Source: a virus. Taken from it: a stretch of 55,720 nt of DNA. Location: positions 1 through 55,720 of the IMG/VR virus record IMGVR_UViG_3300022685_000009; one strand, 5' to 3'. A program made the position numbers and the translations under genes. Of the stretch, positions 8,800 through 16,454 are shown in pieces. The notes under the pieces are model-generated. The model searched no databases, was not told the DNA's origin, and was given only the letters and a program-made list of their open reading frames with translations. Each line of letters opens with the position of its first letter. Within the stretch, counting starts at the first letter, position 1.

Positions 8800-11700
8800 A
8801 TGGATGTAATCAACTTAGACGGCGGGGTCGATATGGCCCACAGCCCGACAGCTACTTCGGCGGGCAAGCTGAGAGAGTGCTTCAACTACGAAGTCGGCTG
8901 GTCTCGGGGCTATGCTCGCGTGGATGGGTTTGAGCGTTTTGATGGGCAGGTGAGTCCTTCGTCTACGTCGGTGTGGGTTGTCGAACTTGACTCTTCAGAC
9001 GTAACGGGCACGGATACCTTTACGACCGGCGACGCGTTGACGTGGGAGTTGGATGGAAACTCGGGCGACGCTGGAGTGCTGACCAGTATCCAAGCTTCCC
9101 CGCCGCCTGATTCACGCACCCGCTTTACGATCGCTCTCCGCGATGCCCGTAGAACTCCGCCTTTCGGAGCGACTATTTCCGCCGATGGGTTGGACGCACA
9201 GTTTGTTTTTGAAAAGCCCACGGGATCGCCGGGCGGGTTAACAGTTGAGAGACTGGAAAGCTTCGCTTCAGACCACGACAACTATCTTGGCCTGCTTAGC
9301 GCTGGAGCGGGAGAGCTTAGGAATCGCGTAAGGCCAGTACCCGGTGGCGGTATTATTGTGGGTCTGCATTGGCACGAAGACCGGCTGTATGCGGTACGAG
9401 ATGTGGAGACCATCACGGTTAGCAGTGACGATCTATCCAACTTAATCACTGGTATGTACGTCTACAACGCCGCCGGCCAAGTCGGACAAGTCGTTGAGAA
9501 GAACCCCGACACTTTTCAAGTAGATATTGCACCTGTGACCGACGCCGGGTTTTCTTTGCCGTCGACGACCACTTTAAGCATCGCCTTGCAACTTCGATTT
9601 TCTGGGGGCACCGCGCCCGAGTTCGCTGTCGGCGAGGTGGTAACGGTCCCCTCGCTTGGCGACTACAAGGTAGGTTACGTGACTACTCGCGCCAGCAACT
9701 GGGCCAGCGGTGCAGGTAAGGGCGATCTTGTTCTCATAGGAGGCCCGGACGGCACCGCCGTTTCTAGCGATCAGCTTGACGGCGAAAAAGGTGGGTCGTG
9801 CGTTGTAGACAAGGTTTACTTTGCTCACCGGTCGAATGAGGCCACGGTTATCACAGCTGCGAGTTCTTCGCGCATCGCCACGCTATGGAGAAGCTCGGAT
9901 GATGGGTGGGTGAACGCCGACGTAAGCCGTATCGTTCGGTTTACGAAAGGCACTACTGACCCTTTCAGCACCACCCCGGTGGAAGTAACACAAGAGATGA
10001 CGCTGGGCCGAGCCGGCACCGCAAACGACAACCCAGTGCCGGGCTGGTCCGCCACTGGGCAAGCTGGCGCTGATCCTACTGTTGCCGAGCTTACGGCGGC
10101 CATGCAAATAGACGACAATTTAGTGGGCGGCGCAGCGATTTTTGGCCAGCTTTATCCGGGCGGCCCGCTAATAGGCATGGCCGACCTGCTTGTGGGGGAG
10201 TTCCAACTTACGTCGGACCCGATCCCTAGTACAGCTAACGTCTCCGCAGTTTCAGTAGGGTTTCGCCTTAGCGCACTCGACCCGAGCGCCAGCCTGTTTG
10301 TCTCTCGCAACAGCGTAAAGTCGCCGACTCGGCAGATGGCCATACCCACTTCTCAAACGTTTGTGTGGGTCGGGGAAGATGGGAGCGGAACCCCTATTGA
10401 AAACTGGAACAAGAACTGGACACCCGCAGACATAAATAACGGAGCGTTCGCTTTTCGCCTTGATGGTTTTTACGCGTCTGGTTTCGGCGCCTCTACAACT
10501 GTTTCGATAGATGAGGTCCGCGCGAAGGTGCTTTACGAATTGGTTCCCGGCTCTACGTTGTATTTGTACGATGGGAGTTCTGACATAGGGCAGGTGCAAC
10601 TGACTGAGGCGGTTGTTGAAAGCGGCGCTTTTGATAACAACAACGCGACAGGGTTTTTTGTTTTAGAGGACTGGGACTTAATTTCTATTCCCGCCGGCAC
10701 TTCTATGTACACCGGCCCCGGCGGCACGGGTTTGTTGGTGGCTGAAGCGTCCAGCGATGTGATCCCTGTGAACCTGCCCGGCTCTGTAGCTTTGGCTGAG
10801 GAGCGGTCGCGGTACCAGTTCATCAGCTACAACTTCTACGCGACCGAGGAGCGCAACGCAATTTACGGTTGCTCCGGTGCTGGCCCGGCGTTTGTTTACG
10901 AGCCCCGCACGAACAAGCTGACGTTCATCTCTACAGGCGTGGCGGGAGAGGAAGACAAGCCCCGGCACGTGACGACTCACTTGAGTCGGTTGGCGTTGGG
11001 TTACAAGTGGGGCGAGGTTTATGTGTCCGCCCCCGGCGAGCCGACGAATTTCAACGGTGTAGACTTCGCGGCCAGCTATGGGTTTGGCGACAAGATCACA
11101 GGTATGTCTCCGACGGCAGGCGACGCCACGGCGGTCTTCACCGAGAGCTCCACGTGGATGATGGTGGGCGCAGCGGGTGATGGGTCGAACCCTCCCCGGC
11201 AGCAGGTCATCAACGCGAGAGTGGGGGCCATCGAATACACGGTGCAGTCGAGCGGCAATCGCCCTATCTTTACCAGCTTCAGAGGCATCGAGACGCTGGA
11301 AACCACGGAGCAGTTTGGTGAGTTTTTTACGGCCCCGATGACTTACGACGTGTCTCCGTGGTTGCTTGAGCGCTTGCAAACCGCTGCCGGCATGGAGGCA
11401 ACGAATCGTTCCGTTGTCAACTCGGTGGTAGTGAGGAACAAGAACCAGTACCGCCTGTTCTTCGCGGACGGCTATGTGCTGACTTTGACACAGGTGGGTG
11501 TTGAGAAGACCCCGCAAAGCACGATCCAGTATTACTACTTCAACAGCGATTTCGGCCAGTATGCCCGCGTGTTTGCCACGACCTCGGGCGTGACTGCGGA
11601 CGGTCGAGATCGGGCCTTCTTCTCCACCGAGTCGGCCCCGAAGCCTCCTGCCACCATGCCCCCTCCTTTCTACATGGAGGCTGTCCCGATGCCGCCGAGC

Positions 11701-12123
11701 AGCGACCCGATCGACTTCGCGTATGAGCTGGATCGGGGGGTGAGTTTCGACGGGGGCGTGATCAAGGCGGCGCTGACCCTTTTCTACAACTTCGGCTCGG
11801 GTCAGCAGAACACTATGACCACGGCGAACTACAATGTTATGCACTTGCATGGCCGAGGCGCGGGCTTCTCGTTGCTAAGGCTTAGCAGGGCGATAAACTA
11901 CGAGGACATCGACCTACCTCCACTAAACTACGAGTCGATGACTTTTGGCGCAAAGAGCAACCCGCCGGAGCCTACCCAGAAAGCGAAGTACACTAAGGGC
12001 AGACTCAGCGGACGCGGGTTCGCTATCTCCATGCGGATTGAGAGCGAAACCAACATGGAATTTCCGCACATTCTCCAACAGGTGACTCTGCTGGATGACG
12101 AACCAAACAGACTGAACAGGTGA
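8800..12123 (+). CDS. Large tail nozzle / DNA-stabilisation type structural protein
   Basis: This 1107-residue protein has an N-terminus (NLDGGVDMAHSPTATSAG, CFNYEVGWSRGYARVDGFE) of a kind found in podovirus nozzle or packaged-DNA stabilisation proteins. The remainder is beta-rich with Gly, Ser and Thr. Around residues 680-800 it has LALGYKWGEVYVSAPGEP and FGDKITGMSPTAGDATAVF, which suggest propeller-like repeats as in P22 gp10-type proteins. It directly follows the adaptor gene and starts with ATG one base after that gene's stop. One exact copy of the 13-bp palindrome found in the leftward region lies inside it at 11874-11886. Function is inferred. Confidence 0.75.
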   Translation: MDVINLDGGVDMAHSPTATSAGKLRECFNYEVGWSRGYARVDGFERFDGQVSPSSTSVWVVELDSSDVTGTDTFTTGDALTWELDGNSGDAGVLTSIQASPPPDSRTRFTIALRDARRTPPFGATISADGLDAQFVFEKPTGSPGGLTVERLESFASDHDNYLGLLSAGAGELRNRVRPVPGGGIIVGLHWHEDRLYAVRDVETITVSSDDLSNLITGMYVYNAAGQVGQVVEKNPDTFQVDIAPVTDAGFSLPSTTTLSIALQLRFSGGTAPEFAVGEVVTVPSLGDYKVGYVTTRASNWASGAGKGDLVLIGGPDGTAVSSDQLDGEKGGSCVVDKVYFAHRSNEATVITAASSSRIATLWRSSDDGWVNADVSRIVRFTKGTTDPFSTTPVEVTQEMTLGRAGTANDNPVPGWSATGQAGADPTVAELTAAMQIDDNLVGGAAIFGQLYPGGPLIGMADLLVGEFQLTSDPIPSTANVSAVSVGFRLSALDPSASLFVSRNSVKSPTRQMAIPTSQTFVWVGEDGSGTPIENWNKNWTPADINNGAFAFRLDGFYASGFGASTTVSIDEVRAKVLYELVPGSTLYLYDGSSDIGQVQLTEAVVESGAFDNNNATGFFVLEDWDLISIPAGTSMYTGPGGTGLLVAEASSDVIPVNLPGSVALAEERSRYQFISYNFYATEERNAIYGCSGAGPAFVYEPRTNKLTFISTGVAGEEDKPRHVTTHLSRLALGYKWGEVYVSAPGEPTNFNGVDFAASYGFGDKITGMSPTAGDATAVFTESSTWMMVGAAGDGSNPPRQQVINARVGAIEYTVQSSGNRPIFTSFRGIETLETTEQFGEFFTAPMTYDVSPWLLERLQTAAGMEATNRSVVNSVVVRNKNQYRLFFADGYVLTLTQVGVEKTPQSTIQYYYFNSDFGQYARVFATTSGVTADGRDRAFFSTESAPKPPATMPPPFYMEAVPMPPSSDPIDFAYELDRGVSFDGGVIKAALTLFYNFGSGQQNTMTTANYNVMHLHGRGAGFSLLRLSRAINYEDIDLPPLNYESMTFGAKSNPPEPTQKAKYTKGRLSGRGFAISMRIESETNMEFPHILQQVTLLDDEPNRLNR
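11874..11886. repeat. Exact 13-bp palindrome GCTAAGGCTTAGC inside nozzle gene
   Basis: This is the same palindrome as the intergenic family at 38-46 kb, but within a coding region (it reads L-R-L-S). It is the only exact copy I found outside that region. It may be a chance occurrence or a remote binding site. Confidence 0.85.
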
Positions 12124-12126
12124 CTT

Positions 12127-13308
12127 ATGGCCGCTCGTGAACCAGATAGAACTGGCCCCGTTGAAGAAAGCCCGGTCGAGGGGACGTATGTTCCGCCGAA
12201 TGGAACGGCCCCTCCGGTTGATGCACAAGGCAACCCGTACCAGCCGAACCCTGATCTCAACGAGTACGAGGGCCAGTCCGGCGTGGACGGACAACAAAAC
12301 ACCGACCTCAATCTTGGGGTGCCGGACGCGCTCATGGATTACGGCTCTCGTATCGCGGGCTCTCCTTACGCGGGCGTGGACTACCGGGGGCAAGCCAAAG
12401 CGCAGCAGGCAAGAGCGCACACGCGAGAGGCCCAGCAGAACGAGATGTCGGCCTACCATCTGGATCAGATGCTGGCTAGCGACTCACCGCTCATGCGCCG
12501 CGCGCGTATGCAGGCGATGGCCGGGGCTGGGGGTCGAGGCTTGATGAACAGCAGCATCGCACAGGGCGCAGCTATGGGTAGCATGATTGACCGCGCCCAG
12601 CCGTTCGCGCTTCAAGACGCGACCGCCCATCAGCGGGCGGCCACGGAGTCGCTCACCGCGAAGAATCAGGCGTCCCTCACCAACGCTGAGTTGGGAACGA
12701 GAGCAGGTATTGCAGGCATGCAGGCGAACGCCAACCGCGACCAGCTCATGATGCAGGCGGACATGTCCGGCAATCAGGACGTGCTACGGCACATCCTTGG
12801 TATGGAAGCCCGCGAAGACCAGCAGGCTTTTCAAGCGGCAGAGAATTTCGCCCAGCGGGATTGGCAGACCAAGGAGCGCGAAGGCGGGCAGGAGTTTCAG
12901 AACCAACAGCGCGAGTTCCAGAACATCTGGCAGAGCGAGGAGAACAAGGATCGGGCCGTCGAACGCTGGGTTGAGCTAAATCTCCAACGCAGCTCAAATC
13001 GAGAGGTAGCTATGGCGCAGACGCTAGCGCAGATTTACAGTAACCCGAACTTGACGGCCAGAGAGCAGGATGCTGCCGCCGCGCGGGCGAAGGAGATTTT
13101 GACGGCAAACCAGTCGTCACAAGACGCTTACCCCCCGCACCCGGTTTACGGCCAGAACAACACTTCCACGAGGCCGCCGGTAGACCCAGATGTCGCGGCT
13201 GCCAACGAGACGGCAGGGGAGGTTTACAACAGCCCGTCCAACACGGCAGCCGGGGATGTGTCTGCCGCGCTACCGCCTGTGAACGGCGAGCAGATGGGGC
13301 TAGGTTGA
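12127..13308 (+). CDS. Internal virion protein candidate, Gln/Ala-rich helical
   Basis: This 393-residue protein has a Pro-rich, extended N-terminus (first 75 residues). A long Ala/Gln/Arg-rich helical middle follows (SAYHLDQMLASDSPLMRRA, EDQQAFQAAENFAQRDWQ), then a flexible Asn/Pro C-terminus. No enzyme motif is visible. Its position between the nozzle and the ejection-type genes, and its composition, fit an internal core or ejection protein as in Bcep22/T7-like podoviruses. It overlaps the next gene by one base, TGATG, indicating translational coupling. Confidence 0.7.
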   Translation: MAAREPDRTGPVEESPVEGTYVPPNGTAPPVDAQGNPYQPNPDLNEYEGQSGVDGQQNTDLNLGVPDALMDYGSRIAGSPYAGVDYRGQAKAQQARAHTREAQQNEMSAYHLDQMLASDSPLMRRARMQAMAGAGGRGLMNSSIAQGAAMGSMIDRAQPFALQDATAHQRAATESLTAKNQASLTNAELGTRAGIAGMQANANRDQLMMQADMSGNQDVLRHILGMEAREDQQAFQAAENFAQRDWQTKEREGGQEFQNQQREFQNIWQSEENKDRAVERWVELNLQRSSNREVAMAQTLAQIYSNPNLTAREQDAAAARAKEILTANQSSQDAYPPHPVYGQNNTSTRPPVDPDVAAANETAGEVYNSPSNTAAGDVSAALPPVNGEQMGLG

Positions 13309-13763
13309 TGAAGACACGAATTGCTCAATATCAGGATGTGATGAGGGTAGTCCGATACCTGCGGAAGACCCACGCGATGACGGGTTGGGACTGGGTACCG
13401 TTCGACGAGAAGCGCGTCCGTAACATGGTGACTTACCTTGTTAGAACGCGCGGGTCCGATGTCATCATGGCGGTGAACGACGCGAAACAGATCAAGGGCG
13501 CGTTGCTTGCGCAGACCGATCTGTTTTTCTGGTCAGGAAAGGCAAAGTATGCTTCGTCTGTTCACACTGTCGGCACCGGCGGAGGGCTTCATTGCCTACG
13601 TCGGTTTATCAAGTGGGCGGACGACGAAGGCTGCGACTGCATTGTCGAGTCGGTGGCTACGGACATTGCGCGAGCAGAGAAGGTTTACGAGAGGTTGGGG
13701 TTCAAGCGGCAGGGCAATGCGCTCGTGTACCGCTTCAACGAGGAACAGGAGGAAGCGGCATGA
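13308..13763 (+). CDS. GNAT-family acetyltransferase-like protein
   Basis: This 151-residue protein has a GNAT-like pattern: a central VGTGGGLHCLRRFIKWAD corresponding to the acetyl-CoA loop and helix, followed by CIVESVATD and the C-terminal ARAEKVYERLGFKRQGNAL, the classic yxxLGF segment. The ATG at 13308 overlaps the preceding stop as TGATG and is preferred to the TTG one codon earlier. Such small acetyltransferases often sit among internal virion genes of podoviruses; substrate unknown. It could acetylate a capsid or host protein, or serve in virion assembly. Confidence 0.8.
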   Translation: MKTRIAQYQDVMRVVRYLRKTHAMTGWDWVPFDEKRVRNMVTYLVRTRGSDVIMAVNDAKQIKGALLAQTDLFFWSGKAKYASSVHTVGTGGGLHCLRRFIKWADDEGCDCIVESVATDIARAEKVYERLGFKRQGNALVYRFNEEQEEAA

Positions 13764-13786
13764 GTTTTGCCGAGGAGAATTAGAAA

Positions 13787-14674
13787 ATGTCTTTCGTTAA
13801 AAAAGCCGTCAAGAAGGTCAAGAAGTTTGTGAAGAAGTACTGGAAGGTGATCGTGATCGCTGCGCTCGTCGTGTTCACGGCAGGGGTGGCGACCGTCGGC
13901 TTCGCTGCTTTCGCCGGAGCGTCGGGCTTCTCGGGCTTCATGGGCGCGGTAGGTCAGACCATGGTTGCCGGAGTGCAGGGTATTGCCGCGACCATTGGTA
14001 TCGGGTCGGGCGCGACCACCGCTGGAGGCGCGAAGGTCGGGCTTGGCGCCGCGTGGGGCGCGGGTGGTGGTGGCGGCTGGGCTACCGGCTCGGCGGCAGC
14101 CAAGATCACCGCTGCCAACAAGGCGGCAGCCGCAACCGGCTCGCTCGCCACCCCGCTGGTCTCTACCAAGGGGGCGCTTCAAGGGACGGTCGCCCAGAAG
14201 GCGGCAGCCACCGCTTCGAAAAAAGCCGCCGCTGGAATTCTCAGCACGGGCACTACGACCACTAGCGGCACCACGGTTGGCGGCATCCTCAAGGCGGGCA
14301 GCGCCATCGCTGGCCCGGCCCTGACGGCCTACGCCAAGATGAAAGAGACAGAGGCCCAGAACGCTCCACCCCTCGCCATGTGGGGTGTCGAGGTTGGTCG
14401 CGAAGACGAGTACTACGACAACATCATCGAGAACGAGGGTCAGCCCGCCGTGGGTAACGAAGCGTTGGCCCAGACCGGCGCGAACGCGACGGCCCCGCTC
14501 ATGCCCGGTGGAGCCCCAGTCGGATCGCAGGCGCTCGATCAGGTTGGTGTCCCCGGTGTTGGTCAGGCGGTCGAGCTTCCTTACCAGCCGGGTCAGATGG
14601 AGCAGCCTCAGCAGCCTCAGCAGCCTCAGCAGCCTCAGAACCCACTCATGATGCCGCAAGGAGGCTACGCCTGA
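13787..14674 (+). CDS. Membrane-active internal virion protein candidate
   Basis: This 295-residue protein starts with a very basic helix (KKAVKKVKKFVKKYWK) followed by a strong transmembrane segment (residues about 20-45, VIVIAALVVFTAGVATVGF), then a long Gly/Ala-rich hydrophobic stretch to about residue 150. The C-terminus is Pro/Gln-rich with a QPQQPQQPQ repeat. A basic amphipathic start plus hydrophobic Gly-rich body is typical of ejected proteins that line a channel through the host envelope. It has its own ribosome-binding site (GAGGAGAATTAG) and is followed with overlap by the next gene. Lysis (holin-like) function cannot be excluded but the length argues against it. Confidence 0.7.
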   Translation: MSFVKKAVKKVKKFVKKYWKVIVIAALVVFTAGVATVGFAAFAGASGFSGFMGAVGQTMVAGVQGIAATIGIGSGATTAGGAKVGLGAAWGAGGGGGWATGSAAAKITAANKAAAATGSLATPLVSTKGALQGTVAQKAAATASKKAAAGILSTGTTTTSGTTVGGILKAGSAIAGPALTAYAKMKETEAQNAPPLAMWGVEVGREDEYYDNIIENEGQPAVGNEALAQTGANATAPLMPGGAPVGSQALDQVGVPGVGQAVELPYQPGQMEQPQQPQQPQQPQNPLMMPQGGYA

Positions 14675-15519
14675 TGGAACAGCGAGAGACACCGGTAGGC
14701 CAGTTCCCTGACGACGGGTCGGTAGACAGCGACTTCCTCAACATGCTGTCGGCAGAGGCCATCCAGTACATTCACGAGGACGCCACTAAGCAGATTGTGG
14801 AGGTTCTGACGAACACGGGCGACACGGCTGAGGCCGTTGCGGCCACGACCTACAAGATCACCAAGGGTCTGATGGATCGGCACAAGCCCGAAGCCATCTC
14901 GTTGGAGGCTGACTTGAACCACGCCATGGCTCTGGGCGCGGAGGTCACCGACATGCTTATCGAGGTGGCGCAGGCTGCGCAGCCTGACGCACAGCTCGAC
15001 GTAGAGAAGCTACGAGAGGAGGCACTGCTACGCGCTACCGTCATGCACGGTGAGGATGTGGAAGCCCGAAACGACCCAGAAGCCAAGCAAGAAGCTGCCG
15101 TCATGTACGCCGGGATGATGGAGGACGGCACGGTGGACGAGGCGCTTTCTTACGCGGACACGCGTTCGGTTGAGCTGGGCCTGAACACCAACGACACCAT
15201 GCGCAAGGGGATTGAGGAGGGAACGAAGTTTGGCGCTCAGACGCTGAAGAAGGCGCCGGTGGCTGAAGGCGTCTCGGAGGGAACGAGGCAGCTTGAGCGG
15301 ATAGGCAAGGTTGATCTTAGTGGCTCCAACGCCCCCGTAGCTTATAACCCCGAGCCCCCTATGGCTACGGCGACGCCCGAGACCGACGAAGAAACAACGG
15401 GCCTGATGGGTGAGCCTAGCGGGCTTCAGGGGGCCAACCACGTAGGTTCGGCGCCGCCGGATTCTATGGGCATGGCACTGCCCCGCAATTTGCCGGTTCT
15501 GCCGAGAGAGGAGGAGTAA
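14674..15519 (+). CDS. Virion-region protein of unknown function (helical, acidic)
   Basis: This 281-residue protein is Glu/Ala-rich, mostly helical and without a recognised domain; segments include LSAEAIQYIHEDATKQIVE and AQAAQPDAQLDVEKLREE. Its final 60 residues are Pro/Gly-rich and probably extended. It starts at the ATG overlapping the preceding TGA and ends just before the next gene, which starts after a GAGGAGGAG site. Operon position between ejection-type genes suggests an internal or capsid-associated protein. Confidence 0.65.
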   Translation: MEQRETPVGQFPDDGSVDSDFLNMLSAEAIQYIHEDATKQIVEVLTNTGDTAEAVAATTYKITKGLMDRHKPEAISLEADLNHAMALGAEVTDMLIEVAQAAQPDAQLDVEKLREEALLRATVMHGEDVEARNDPEAKQEAAVMYAGMMEDGTVDEALSYADTRSVELGLNTNDTMRKGIEEGTKFGAQTLKKAPVAEGVSEGTRQLERIGKVDLSGSNAPVAYNPEPPMATATPETDEETTGLMGEPSGLQGANHVGSAPPDSMGMALPRNLPVLPREEE

Positions 15520-15521
15520 AC

Positions 15522-16454
15522 ATGGGACGCGCGACACGACGAGGTAAATCCTACGCTGGGTTGGCTGCTGGCGGCGCGGCCTTGATGGGCGGGTACCAGT
15601 TCATCACGGACGAGGAGAAACGCAAGGCGCAAGAGCAGCGCATGGCCAGCCTTGAGCGGCTGAAGAATGCCGAACTGTCGCTCCAGTCACGCCGTCTCGA
15701 CGAAGCCGCTACGACGCGAGACCAGAACCGAGCCGACGCCGCGATGAACAAGTTCCTCAGCGAAGACCTGCCCGGTTGGCAGGCGAAGTACATCGGTACT
15801 GACGAGGACGCGAAGCTGCGAGAATCCGCGTGGGACGCCGTGTTCAGCGACGGGTACAACCTGACCAGCGAAGACGTGGATTTCGACGCCATCGCCGCTC
15901 GCGTCGAAGGGCAGTTTGGTGTCGGCAAGAGCGGCAAGCCGCTGCTGTCGGCTTCCGACATCGAGGAAGGCATGAAGGCGCTTCGCACGCGAGCAAAGCT
16001 GCGAGGCATTAGCGAAGACAGGCTGACGCCGGACGACCTGCGCAGCCTCATCACGACCGGGTTCAAAGTGGGCGAAGAGGCCGCCACACCTGCCGTGGGC
16101 GACGACGCCTTTGAGGACATTGGTGTCGAGGATTCCGCCGTGGTCGACGCGCTTATGGGTGAGGTCACCGGAGACGACAAACCGTTTGGGTTGGGGCTGT
16201 CGCAGAAGTTGTCGTCTCTGGGTGAGGCGCTCAACATCACAAAAGCGCCCGACTATTACAGAAACGGCGGCAGTGGCAACCAACCCAACCCTGAAGTCAT
16301 TGCGAGAGGTTTTGACCGAGGGATTATGCAGACGCCCAACATGACCGCACCTGCTGATTGGACCGCGAACTACGACCTCGACACGTTGTCGCGGCTTCCG
16401 CGCGAGACCTTGCCCCCGCAAGCTGTTGCCCGACTGGAGGCGGCAGGACTGTAA
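15522..16454 (+). CDS. Virion-region protein of unknown function
   Basis: This 310-residue protein begins MGRATRRGKSYAGLAAGGAALMGG, a basic start with a short hydrophobic Gly/Ala stretch that may touch membrane. Helical charged residues follow (residues 30-110 likely coiled coil: EEKRKAQEQRMASLERLK) and then an acidic C-terminal half. No family is recognised. It precedes the giant protein without a gap and fits the internal/ejection protein cluster. Confidence in coding is high; function is unknown. Confidence 0.65.
   Translation: MGRATRRGKSYAGLAAGGAALMGGYQFITDEEKRKAQEQRMASLERLKNAELSLQSRRLDEAATTRDQNRADAAMNKFLSEDLPGWQAKYIGTDEDAKLRESAWDAVFSDGYNLTSEDVDFDAIAARVEGQFGVGKSGKPLLSASDIEEGMKALRTRAKLRGISEDRLTPDDLRSLITTGFKVGEEAATPAVGDDAFEDIGVEDSAVVDALMGEVTGDDKPFGLGLSQKLSSLGEALNITKAPDYYRNGGSGNQPNPEVIARGFDRGIMQTPNMTAPADWTANYDLDTLSRLPRETLPPQAVARLEAAGL

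Noticed and set aside
10678-11850. A 390-residue minus-strand open frame in the nozzle gene
   Set aside because: Shadow of a good coding frame; Arg/His-rich composition, typical of antisense frames in GC-rich DNA.
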